64,000 nt of DNA. It comes from an uncultured Victivallales bacterium. GTDB taxonomy: Bacteria > Verrucomicrobiota > Lentisphaeria > Victivallales > UBA1829. Under the pieces are notes generated by a model. That model was given only the letters and a program-made list of their open reading frames with translations, did not search any database and was not told where the DNA came from. The DNA lies in contig CALXSJ010000010.1 in the NCBI GenBank assembly GCA_944391115.1, forward strand, positions 1 through 64,000. The letters run 5' to 3'. Positions 9,539 through 17,586 of this stretch are shown one piece after another. The first letter of the stretch is position 1. The number at the start of each line of letters is the position of its first letter. The position numbers and the translations under genes were made by a program.

Positions 9539-10447
9539 ATGATTTATTTCACACAGTCAGTGGATCGTCTGAACGCAGGAAGCGCCGCACCGCCTCTTCG
9601 TTTCATCGGTTTCGGAATCCGGCATCCGCGTTCCAATACGGAGCAGATCATTCCCAACCGTTACAATGCAGAAGCGCATATTTCGCTGGTCTTCAATCAC
9701 GAGCCGCTGCGGATCAGCGTGGATGGAAGAGTCTTGAATCTCCCCGCTGACACTCTTGTCGTATGGAATACAAAAGTACGGGTGATTTACGGAGAGGCGG
9801 GAAAACAATGGAGGATTTCCTGGTTGCAGATCGCAGGAGCGGAAGCGGATGCGTTTCCGGAAAAGAACGCGATTCCGTTCAACACACCGATTCCCTTCGG
9901 AAACGAGCGTGTCATCAACCTCTGCTGGATGCCGCTGCTGGAGGAGTTCTGCAGTACGGGTTCATTGGACATGCCGCTGATTCTCCATCATATTCAGGGA
10001 ATTTTTCTGGAGGCGCGCCGCATTCTGGCGCATTCGGCAGTCAGCAGTGAACCGGACCGGATTCCGGAAGCGTTCCTGCGCATCCGCAATAAGATGGACC
10101 GTCTTTGTCCGGCAGGAGGTGATCTGAATAAACTGGCTGCGGAAATCCATCTGGCGCCGGTTTATTTCTGCCGGAAATTTAAAGAATATTTCGGACTTCC
10201 GCCCGTGAATTACATGATAATCCGCCGCCTTCACAATGCGGCGCTTCTGCTGCGCAGTTCCGGCCTTTCCATTCAGGAAATCGCGGAACGGTCCGGATAT
10301 CATAACGCATTTCATTTCTCAAGGCAGTTCAAACGTCATTTTGGAATTCCTCCTACAGTATTTCGCAATGATTCCACGGGAAAATCCCGCGTCATATCGT
10401 CGAAGAAAAATCATATCTGCGGAATTCCGCCGGAGAAAAATTCCTGA
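9539..10447 (+). CDS. AraC-family transcriptional regulator
   Basis: A 302-residue regulator. The N-terminal half is a cupin-like sensing domain; the C-terminal double helix-turn-helix (about 190-285) includes LNKLAAEIHLAPVYFCRKFK and IQEIAERSGYHNAFHFSRQF followed by FGIPP. The gene is divergent from the GH78 rhamnosidase, 119 bases away, so rhamnosides are a plausible signal. The ATG at 9539 was preferred to a TTG at 9527; neither has a clear ribosome-binding site. Its last 56 bases overlap the 3' end of the opposing AraC gene, and the extra C-terminal tail after the HTH is encoded in that overlap. Confidence 0.85.
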   Translation: MIYFTQSVDRLNAGSAAPPLRFIGFGIRHPRSNTEQIIPNRYNAEAHISLVFNHEPLRISVDGRVLNLPADTLVVWNTKVRVIYGEAGKQWRISWLQIAGAEADAFPEKNAIPFNTPIPFGNERVINLCWMPLLEEFCSTGSLDMPLILHHIQGIFLEARRILAHSAVSSEPDRIPEAFLRIRNKMDRLCPAGGDLNKLAAEIHLAPVYFCRKFKEYFGLPPVNYMIIRRLHNAALLLRSSGLSIQEIAERSGYHNAFHFSRQFKRHFGIPPTVFRNDSTGKSRVISSKKNHICGIPPEKNS

Positions 10448-11192
10448 TCTGCTTGAATACACGGGTAAAATGATAACGTGAGGCAAAACCGCATTCTTCG
10501 GCAATTTCCGGGATGCTTTTTTCCGTATAGCGGAGAAGCACAGCCGCCTGTCTGATCCGTTTCTCCCGGAGATAATGCTGCGGTGCAACGCCTGTCTTCA
10601 AACGGAAAAGCCGAATAAAGGAATTGGTTGCCATTCCGCTGACGCGGGCCAGTTTCCGGTTGGACAGTTTTTCTCCGTAAAAACGGTCAATATAGTGAAG
10701 CGCCGTTTCAATCTGCTTGCTTGCATGATTCTGCAAAACGGCTTCCTCCGGGAAACGACTGAGAGCAAGTCCGCAGAGCGCCTCCAGGCGGATGGAAAAG
10801 AAACGGTCCGGAACAAGGGATTCCTTTTCTTCGGCTTCAGCCATTAAGCTCTCAAGCAGCTGGGACATCGCAGTGTCTGTTTCAATCGGATAGATGCCGG
10901 TCCGGCAGTGATCATAAGGAGCGGCAGCCAGGAAATGGATATAAAACTGTTTGAAATCGTGCTTCATATCATGAGTGAGCCTTGTATTCGGAGGGATCAG
11001 TATGAGTTTCCCGGAAGGGATCAGTGCGGGGGTGTTTTCCAGAAAAATGTTCACATGGCTGTCCGGATGATAATAAAGACGCCAGAAATCAAGTGGAAGA
11101 AAAATATTTTTCCTCCAGTCACGGGAAACCGAAACCAGGCGGCAGCGGCAGAGCAGAATATTGATTTCCGCATTGTAATATTGATTCAGCAT
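10392..11192 (-). CDS. AraC-family transcriptional regulator
   Basis: A 266-residue regulator with a cupin-type N-terminal sensor (LIPSGKLILIPPNTRLTHDM near 60-80). The C-terminal AraC double helix-turn-helix (about 165-262) includes LSNRKLARVSGMATNSFIRLF and IPEIAEECGFASRYHFTRVFK. It is transcribed away from the GH16 cluster that starts at 11354 and is the obvious candidate regulator of it. The ATG at 11192 has no strong Shine-Dalgarno. The 3' end overlaps the convergent AraC gene by 56 bases, so the two transcripts are complementary at their ends. Confidence 0.86.
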   Translation of the reverse strand: MLNQYYNAEINILLCRCRLVSVSRDWRKNIFLPLDFWRLYYHPDSHVNIFLENTPALIPSGKLILIPPNTRLTHDMKHDFKQFYIHFLAAAPYDHCRTGIYPIETDTAMSQLLESLMAEAEEKESLVPDRFFSIRLEALCGLALSRFPEEAVLQNHASKQIETALHYIDRFYGEKLSNRKLARVSGMATNSFIRLFRLKTGVAPQHYLREKRIRQAAVLLRYTEKSIPEIAEECGFASRYHFTRVFKQIRNFSPAEFRRYDFSSTI

Positions 11193-11271
11193 AATTGAAA
11201 ATATACATCGCTTTTCAATCTATACAAGAGAATAATGTTAGAAACAGATACATAATTTCAGAAAATGGATA

Positions 11272-11300
11272 TTTACGAAGGAAGCAAATCCGATTATAAT
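11272..11300 (+). promoter_or_regulatory. probable promoter of the GH16 cluster
   Basis: TTTACG (11272-11277), a 17-base spacer and a perfect TATAAT (11295-11300) lie 54 bases before the GH16 start. The poor -35 box fits a promoter activated by the AraC protein encoded divergently upstream. Confidence 0.5.
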
Positions 11301-11353
11301 ATCGGCAAAGAAGGATTGGGGAATCATGGGAAACGGAAAGGAGAGGAGATTTC

Positions 11354-14300
11354 ATGAGATACAGTATGTTTGCGTTACCGCTTCTGGCAGGACTCTTTCT
11401 GTTGTCCGGAAAAGAGCTGGATGTCAAAGGCGATTTTCAAACATGGAAGAAAGGGACTCCTGCCGGATGGCGTTTCAACCAGTGGAACGGATTTCAGCCT
11501 CTGGCGGAAATGCGGCTTATCGAGGAAAGTGATCTCCGGGTTCTCCACATCGACCACGCCATGGCAAAACATGGATTCGGCGTGCTGTCTGAAAAACATT
11601 TTCCCGCGAAATCCGGAGACCGCATACTCGTTTCGGCAAAAGTGCGCGGGAAAGGGGAAATTGCATTTCATCTCTGGTGTTACGGAAATAAGAAGCAGCT
11701 GGGAGCGACACGCAAATCCTTTCTGACTCTGACGGATCAATGGCGGGAACACACCTTCGAGCTTCTTGTGACGGATATGCCTTCCGGGATGACGGAAGAA
11801 GTGCAGATTTCCTTTTCCGGAGCCAGAAACACGGAACTGTTCATCACTGGAATCACAGCGGTGCAGCAGGAGGCGGAATATGCGGGGAATTTACGCTTTC
11901 CCGCAAAATGGAGAATCTTCGGACCGGTTCCCGCCACTTTTCGTGCGCCGGAGAATGTGCTGACCGGAGGAGTGCCGGATCAGCTCAACGGCGCTGCAGG
12001 AAAAGATGTTATGCTGTCTGCGGGGAAAATTGATTTCCGGATCCTGTATGGCAGCCAGAAAGCGCATGTCTGCGGATGGGCATTTGCGGAAATCGAATCG
12101 CCCTACGACTGCCGATATACAATCGGTGCAGGAGCGGACTGGTGGATGCAGTATTTCGTCAACGGCAGAATCGTGATCGACACTTCTGACAGCGGCAACG
12201 GAAAGCATCCGGTTTCATACAGCGATCATATCGTGACGGTTCCGTTGAAAAAAGGGAAAAATCTGCTGGCGGTCCGTTTCATCACAGGCGGAGGATCCTC
12301 CATACTGGCTCTGGGGGGAGCAGATGAACTGCGTCTTTCCCGGAAGAGTTTCCGGACCGTGAAGATTTTTCAAAGCGATGATTACGATACGCCCCGGCAG
12401 CGTTCGGGAAATCCCCGCCTGATCCAGGGGTATCCTACATTCGGCGTGTATACACTGACCGGACAGGGAGTCTATACGGCCGAACCTGCAACCGTGATAG
12501 CGGACAATGCCGGGCCGTACAAACTGCCGCGGGAAAAAGGAAATGAATATCTGGCCGCAGGACTCCGCATTCAGTCCATTGCAAAGGATACAGATACCAC
12601 GGTATTTTTTGACTGCGGGGGGAACTCCGGCATGAAAATCAGTACACGCAGAGGAGACAGCAATCTGTTTTTCAGTCTGATCTTCAACGGCGTGGAACAG
12701 AAACGGGGAGTGCTTCCGCTGTCACTCCTGCCTGCGGATTTTATTTTTGCGCAGAAGAATGACGAAAACTGTGCCGCAGTAAAAAGTCTGGTTGACAGCA
12801 GCAGCCGTTTTCTGAAGCATTCCCGGATTCCGTCCGACAATGCAACGGCAACGCTGAACTTGACCGTGCGTGCGGAAAACGGGAGCAGGACGCAAATTGT
12901 CGTGGACAACTTTTTCATCGCAACAGTTGTCCCGGAGGAGAAAGCCGCCATACCTTACATCAGTGAACGTTCGGAAACCTTTGATCCGGCAAAGAACGGA
13001 TGGCGCCTTGTCTGGCACGACGAGTTCGACGGCGGGGAAATCGACTGGAAAGACAAATGGTTTGTTCCTGCATGGTCCAAAGACAGGACCCGTGATTTCG
13101 CCAAGGTCGACGGCAAGGGTTTTCTGCACATCTTCCCCGGCATCAATCCGAAAGCCGGAAAGGTCAACACCGCAATGCTCTGGAGCAGGCAGACATTCGC
13201 TTACGGCTATTTCGAGGCTCGTCTGCGCTTTACGAGATCCCCCGGATGGAATGCCGCCTTCTGGTGTATTGGAAACGGAAGGAATCCGATGACCGGCGGA
13301 GGATATGAAATCGATATTTTTGAGGATTACTATACACGTCCGCGCTATGGCAGCGCACATTCCGGAGGATCGGTGATACTGGATCACAATCTGCATGCCT
13401 ATCTCGGAAACAAAACGCTGAAAAGTTTTAATCATACTTCCCGGATACCGGGTTCCATGGACGACTTTTATGTGATTGGAGCGAAATGGACACCATTTGA
13501 GATCTCGTATTATCTGAATGGGAAGCTGCTCAGAAGCATTGCAAAGGACCCGGTCGCTTTCAATGCGTTTGAAAATGCATTCTGCATGACACCGGTACAT
13601 GTGATTCTCAGTGCAAAAATTCATAACGGAACGGAAAAGCCGCCGGCGGAGGAGTTCCTTGTCGACTATGTCCGCGTCTGGCAGGAACCGGAGGGAATCA
13701 GGCCGGCTGCGGTATGGAAGACGTTCCCGGAGAAAAGCATTGTGGCGCCGGGAGAAAAATTCCGTCTCGGAATATCCGCGACACCGTCAGGCAGGACCCG
13801 CTCTCCGGTTGCTATCGCCTGTCTGTTTGACAACGGGTATCTGATTGACTACAAGACGGAAGAACCTTTTGTTTTTGATGTCGCCATTGATCCCGTTCAT
13901 TACAACGGAACGGCATACATGAGTACCGGCAGGCAGCGCCAGAAGCCGCTTCTGGACGGATATCCGCATTTCTTCAGCATTGCAGTTCAGGATGCGGCGG
14001 GAAAGGTCGCATCCACGCCGGTGCGGCCTGTGATTGTACGCAGGAAAGCGTCCGTACCGCATCAGGGAGTTTCCCGTTCGATTCCGGGAGACATCCAGGC
14101 GGGGATGTTTGATGACGGCGGCCTGAATACAGCGTATTATTCAGCAGAAGAACCGGAAAGAAGAACCCCCATCCGCCTGAATGTCAACGAGTGGGTCTCC
14201 TATACGCTTGATGCAGAAAAAAGCGGATATTATGATCTGGAGCTGGCCGCGGCAGGCGGAACATCGGGAGAATCACTCTTATGCGTGTATGTCGACGGCC

Positions 14301-14458
14301 GTCTGACCGCCGACTGCGCATATTCTCATGCGGAACGCACGTTCCGCATAAAGAACCTGAAACTGGAACAGGGGCGGCATATCTTCACGATTCTCAGGAG
14401 AGGAAATACAGGACTTCTTCTTCAAACACTGAAATTCCGAAAGGCGCCTCGTCCATGA
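11354..14458 (+). CDS. secreted multimodular GH16 endo-glycanase
   Basis: A 1034-residue exported protein with a signal peptide at 1-18. Residues about 20-175 resemble a CBM4/9-type jelly roll and 180-325 a GH2-like or PA14-like beta domain, followed by another beta region. The GH16 catalytic domain spans about 545-790: GWRLVWHDEFDGGEIDWKDKW, then YGYFEARLRF. The catalytic ExDxxE is EIDIFE, with nucleophile near Glu652 and acid-base near Glu657. A C-terminal CBM6/36-like module (about 945-1034, NEWVSYTLD to LLLQTLKF) ends it. GH16 covers laminarinases, lichenases, agarases, carrageenases and porphyranases; the substrate cannot be chosen from sequence. GGAGAGGAG precedes the ATG. It leads an operon with a beta-propeller hydrolase and a pseudopilin. 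Confidence 0.9.
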   Translation: MRYSMFALPLLAGLFLLSGKELDVKGDFQTWKKGTPAGWRFNQWNGFQPLAEMRLIEESDLRVLHIDHAMAKHGFGVLSEKHFPAKSGDRILVSAKVRGKGEIAFHLWCYGNKKQLGATRKSFLTLTDQWREHTFELLVTDMPSGMTEEVQISFSGARNTELFITGITAVQQEAEYAGNLRFPAKWRIFGPVPATFRAPENVLTGGVPDQLNGAAGKDVMLSAGKIDFRILYGSQKAHVCGWAFAEIESPYDCRYTIGAGADWWMQYFVNGRIVIDTSDSGNGKHPVSYSDHIVTVPLKKGKNLLAVRFITGGGSSILALGGADELRLSRKSFRTVKIFQSDDYDTPRQRSGNPRLIQGYPTFGVYTLTGQGVYTAEPATVIADNAGPYKLPREKGNEYLAAGLRIQSIAKDTDTTVFFDCGGNSGMKISTRRGDSNLFFSLIFNGVEQKRGVLPLSLLPADFIFAQKNDENCAAVKSLVDSSSRFLKHSRIPSDNATATLNLTVRAENGSRTQIVVDNFFIATVVPEEKAAIPYISERSETFDPAKNGWRLVWHDEFDGGEIDWKDKWFVPAWSKDRTRDFAKVDGKGFLHIFPGINPKAGKVNTAMLWSRQTFAYGYFEARLRFTRSPGWNAAFWCIGNGRNPMTGGGYEIDIFEDYYTRPRYGSAHSGGSVILDHNLHAYLGNKTLKSFNHTSRIPGSMDDFYVIGAKWTPFEISYYLNGKLLRSIAKDPVAFNAFENAFCMTPVHVILSAKIHNGTEKPPAEEFLVDYVRVWQEPEGIRPAAVWKTFPEKSIVAPGEKFRLGISATPSGRTRSPVAIACLFDNGYLIDYKTEEPFVFDVAIDPVHYNGTAYMSTGRQRQKPLLDGYPHFFSIAVQDAAGKVASTPVRPVIVRRKASVPHQGVSRSIPGDIQAGMFDDGGLNTAYYSAEEPERRTPIRLNVNEWVSYTLDAEKSGYYDLELAAAGGTSGESLLCVYVDGRLTADCAYSHAERTFRIKNLKLEQGRHIFTILRRGNTGLLLQTLKFRKAPRP

Positions 14459-15423
14459 AACTGTTATTCCGAGCGGAACGTCTTGAAAAGAATGGTATAT
14501 TCTCGCTTCCGGATATGTTTGTCTGGTGCGGGAGCATGGTATGCGACGCTTCCGGCTGTCACCTTTATTTTTCCGCCTGGGATCGGCAATACGGATTTGA
14601 CGCATGGGTGACACACTCCGGAATCGGATATGCTTTCGCTCCGGAACCGGGGGCGTCATATCGCTTCCGCTCCTGGTGTCTGCCCGGATCGGGGATCAAC
14701 GGGACTTGGGATCGGGATGTCACGCACAACCCCACGATTTTCAAATACGATGGCATTTATTATCTCTATTACACGGGAAATTTCAGTGACAGCAGAAACT
14801 GGTGGGATCATCGGAATCACCAGCGGATCGGTGCGGCATGGAGCAATGCGCCGGATGGACAGTTCCATCGCTCCGCCCTGCCGGTCGTCGAACACCCAAA
14901 TGCGGTCATGACGTCCAATCCGAGCGTCTGCCGGATGCCGGACGGCCGTTTCCTGATGATCTATAAATGGGTCGCCGCGGATCGGCCTTCCCCCTTTTAC
15001 GGTCCGGTACGTCATGCCGCCGCCTTTTCCTCTCATCCACTGGGGCCTTTCCGGGTGATGGAAGAAGATCTTTTTCCTGTTGAAGGGGGAGATTTCCCCG
15101 GTGAGGATCCATTTGTATTCGAACGGATGGGGAAACTCTATTGTCTCCTGAAAGATAATGGCAGAAATTATTCCGTTTTTTCAAGAGCCTTGATTCTGTT
15201 TGAATCCGAAGATGGAATCCAGTGGAAAAGGAAAGGTGCGGCGCTCTCCCGGAAGATAACCCTGGAGGATGGCAGCATAAAACGCTACTGCCGCCTGGAA
15301 CGTCCGCAGCTGACCTTCTGTGATGACGGAGTCCGTCTGTTCTGCGCAGTGAAACCTTCTGTTTCATCTGCGGAGTCCTTTTCCGTTAATCTGAAAATCC
15401 ACTCTCCTCTTTTTCATACCTGA
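14455..15423 (+). CDS. five-bladed beta-propeller glycoside hydrolase-like protein (GH43/GH117-like)
   Basis: A 322-residue protein without an obvious signal peptide. Repeated blade motifs of the GH43/32/117 kind are visible: MVCDASGCHLYFSAWD near 20, HNPTIFKYDGIYYLYYTGN near 90, SNPSVCRMPDGRFLMIYKW near 145 and EDPFVFERMGKLYCLLKDN near 220. The Asp and Glu residues in these blades suit a hydrolase, but I cannot place it in a single CAZy family. Its ATG overlaps the GH16 TGA (ATGA, 14455-14458), so the two are translationally coupled and probably act on the same polysaccharide. Cytoplasmic action on GH16 products is the simplest reading. Confidence 0.72.
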   Translation: MKLLFRAERLEKNGIFSLPDMFVWCGSMVCDASGCHLYFSAWDRQYGFDAWVTHSGIGYAFAPEPGASYRFRSWCLPGSGINGTWDRDVTHNPTIFKYDGIYYLYYTGNFSDSRNWWDHRNHQRIGAAWSNAPDGQFHRSALPVVEHPNAVMTSNPSVCRMPDGRFLMIYKWVAADRPSPFYGPVRHAAAFSSHPLGPFRVMEEDLFPVEGGDFPGEDPFVFERMGKLYCLLKDNGRNYSVFSRALILFESEDGIQWKRKGAALSRKITLEDGSIKRYCRLERPQLTFCDDGVRLFCAVKPSVSSAESFSVNLKIHSPLFHT

Positions 15424-15468
15424 GGGGCATGGGAAAAAAGCTGAAAACATTCTTGAAAGGAGAAGACA

Positions 15469-16245
15469 ATGGGAAAAAAGGGGTTCACACTAATAGAAAT
15501 CCTTGTCGTCATAGGAATCATAGCCATTCTTGCCGCAATGCTGTTTCCCGCGCTGAACCATGCCCGCGATGCGGCAAAACGAATTTCCTGTCTGAACAAT
15601 ATCCGGCAGATCGGCTACGGAGTAATCCAATATGGGCTGGATTACAATGACATTATTGTACCGTATAAAATCGGGGCGACGGAAAGCAGAGGACTTACCG
15701 GAGAAGACGGTGTCCCCTGGAGCTATATCATCGCACCGTACCTCGGAATTCGTGACATTTCCTGGAATACGGACAACGCAAGCAAAGCCTATTGGTACCC
15801 GTCATCCAGACGGCTGCCTGGAACTCTTCTCTGTCCGGCGGTGTCTCGAACCACGTATTATATCGGAATGATCTATTACGGGATGCTGTCCTACAATATC
15901 GGCGGTGATCTCTGGTACAATGATCCATATTACACGTCTCGAACCGTCATGAAATTCAGCAATGTGACCGGTTCCAGTAAAAAAGCAATGATTTGCGATT
16001 CCGTGTACAGTGAGAGGGCAGTTCACTTCTATGAAGGTCCTGATCTGAGCGCTTCAGAAGACGCCGGATACTTCGCTGTCGATAATCGAGGAAAGAGAAT
16101 CTCACGCAAACGGCATGCGCGAAGTACAAACTTCGTGTATCTGGACGGGCATACCGCCAATATTCCGGAAATGGAACTGCGGCGGACCCACATGCCCGCA
16201 CAATCATTCATCAAAACAGATGCTCTTCTTGGATACGGGAATTAA
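15469..16245 (+). CDS. pseudopilin with H-X9-DG motif
   Basis: A 258-residue prepilin-like protein. The N-terminus has a short basic leader and the canonical Gly before [20 protein letters not shown], so cleavage by prepilin peptidase is expected. Near residue 225, a His, nine residues and then Asp-Gly-His form the H-X9-DG motif seen in the other two pseudopilins of this window. AAGGAG precedes the ATG. It is the third gene of the GH16 operon, 45 bases after the propeller gene. Confidence 0.86.
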   Translation: MGKKGFTLIEILVVIGIIAILAAMLFPALNHARDAAKRISCLNNIRQIGYGVIQYGLDYNDIIVPYKIGATESRGLTGEDGVPWSYIIAPYLGIRDISWNTDNASKAYWYPSSRRLPGTLLCPAVSRTTYYIGMIYYGMLSYNIGGDLWYNDPYYTSRTVMKFSNVTGSSKKAMICDSVYSERAVHFYEGPDLSASEDAGYFAVDNRGKRISRKRHARSTNFVYLDGHTANIPEMELRRTHMPAQSFIKTDALLGYGN

Positions 16246-16617
16246 ATAGATCATCCTGAACGACACCTGATTTTCTGAAAACGATAATTCTCGTTACCCG
16301 TTGAAGCCGCGATTTCTATGCAGAATTTTCATTTCTGACATAACTTCCAGTGAGACTCTTTTCATGGTATATTGCATATTCCAACGATAACGTCCGGAAA
16401 ATTGCGCACATTTTGAGAGAAAGCCGTTGAAAAAGGGCCTGTTTTTGAAAGAACTCTCAAAAAAGAAGTCTGCATTTTTTGACTGCTTCTACGTAATGCC
16501 GCCCTTGAAAAAAGGGGCATTGCATCTCCGCTTTCGGGCAAAACGCGAGTTGAGCTCAAATTTACCCCCGAAACGAAAAAACCGACCGGAAGACCGGTCG
16601 GCAGAGATTTTTCAAAA
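16246..16617. other. gene-free region with several hairpins
   Basis: No coding frame with start signals is present between the pseudopilin and the tRNA. The region holds inverted repeats: a 10-bp stem with a 2-base bulge at 16495-16521 (AATGC/GCATT ends, A-rich loop), a weaker AGAAG/CTTCT hairpin at 16464-16490, a TTTGAGCTCAAA palindrome near 16550, and the tRNA terminator at 16582-16601. On the minus strand these would all lie downstream of tRNA-Val. A small structured RNA is possible but not shown. Confidence 0.4.
16582..16601 (-). terminator. rho-independent terminator of tRNA-Val
   Basis: A perfect 8-bp stem CCGACCGG/CCGGTCGG with a 4-base loop is followed, on the minus strand, by six T residues. 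It starts 17 bases after the 3' end of the tRNA. Confidence 0.85.
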
Positions 16618-16694
16618 TGGTGGGTATAACTGGACTCGAACCAGTGACCTTCACGATGTCAACGTGACGCTCTAACCAACTGAGCTATACACCC
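16618..16694 (-). tRNA. tRNA-Val (GAC)
   Basis: The minus strand folds into a standard 77-base cloverleaf. The acceptor stem GGGTGTA/TATACCC has one G-T pair, the D arm is GCTC/GAGC, and the anticodon stem is TCACG/CGTGA with loop TTGACAT, giving anticodon GAC. The T arm is ACTGG/CCAGT around TTCGAGT. Discriminator A and the 3' CCA are encoded. GAC reads GUC and GUU valine codons. It has its own promoter and terminator and appears to be monocistronic. Confidence 0.97.
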
Positions 16695-16715
16695 TTGGCT
16701 TTATTGACGCCTTTT

Positions 16716-16743
16716 AATATAATGGGGATCTTCGCAATTGCAA
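16716..16743 (-). promoter_or_regulatory. promoter of tRNA-Val
   Basis: On the minus strand, TTGCAA (16743-16738), a 16-base spacer and TATATT (16721-16716) lie about 22 bases before the tRNA 5' end. Good but not perfect boxes. Confidence 0.55.
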
Positions 16744-17022
16744 GCTGAAAATTAAAAAAAAATGAATTTTGCAGATGTTCCGGGAAAATGCCGGAACGGA
16801 GAACTGCGGCCGCCGGGAATGTCTTCCGGAAACGCGGATCTCTTCGGGAGTCTGCGAATCTTTTCTCCGAAGGTGATGATGAAATTCCGATTCACCTGAT
16901 ATTCCGCAGGTAACGCAAATCATTTTTTCTGCAATGCTTCCGCGCGGAATCTTGATAAATGGAAAATGGGGATTACATTAAAAACAGGAGAGATCAACAT
17001 TCAATCAAACAGGACGGAGACA

Positions 17023-17586
17023 ATGAAAAATTTTCCGAGGTGGGCCGGAGCCGCCGCGATTTACATCGGATCGGCGCTTATCGTAATTCTGCTGATGCAG
17101 TATTTCTATCACAGTTCGGATTTTTTCCGCTCCCTGTTTGAAGGCGGCGCACTGCAGGCCGCGCCGTCTTCTGGTGGATCGGCGCCCGTTTCCGGACAGA
17201 ATCTTGCTGAAACCACCGCGCGCCTCTCGTTCTATATTCTTGTTTTTGTCATGCTGCTGCAGCTCTTTGCATTTATCACTGCGCTGTGGGTGTTTCTGAA
17301 CATCGCGAAGAGCGGGGAATCTTATGACATCCGGATGAAGAAGATGGAGTATGCGGATCTTTTTCTTGATCTCCCGCTTTATTTCGGATTGTTCGGCACG
17401 GTATCGTCTTTTATCGTCATGTCCTTCAATCCTCAGATCAGCCGGCTGATCGCCTACTCATCCACACTGGTCGGCATCATCTTCAGTGTCGTGCTGCGTG
17501 TGGCGCTTCAATATCCGATCCGTCAGAAACTGCTCCGGGAGCGTCTCGAAGACCCCGCTTTCAAACCGGGAGGCCGCGAGTCGTGA
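17023..17586 (+). CDS. four-helix membrane protein resembling ExbB/TolQ/MotA
   Basis: A 187-residue inner-membrane protein with predicted helices at about 9-28, 69-94, 116-134 and 139-162. The third helix begins with GLFGTVSSFIVM, resembling the GLLGTVxG signature of ExbB/TolQ/MotA proton-channel subunits. The fourth (IAYSSTLVGIIFSVVLRV) has the matching small-residue pattern. The ATG at 17023 follows AGGACGGAGA and was preferred to an upstream in-frame start at 16966. The gene overlaps the next by four bases (GTGA), so the products are probably made as a pair. The family link is my inference from short motifs and topology; the protein is shorter than typical MotA. Confidence 0.6.
   Translation: MKNFPRWAGAAAIYIGSALIVILLMQYFYHSSDFFRSLFEGGALQAAPSSGGSAPVSGQNLAETTARLSFYILVFVMLLQLFAFITALWVFLNIAKSGESYDIRMKKMEYADLFLDLPLYFGLFGTVSSFIVMSFNPQISRLIAYSSTLVGIIFSVVLRVALQYPIRQKLLRERLEDPAFKPGGRES

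Noticed and set aside
16801-16870. Further copy of the multi-hairpin element (CTTCGGGAGTCTGCGAATC)
   Set aside because: Only about ten bases match copy C and none of the stems is present.
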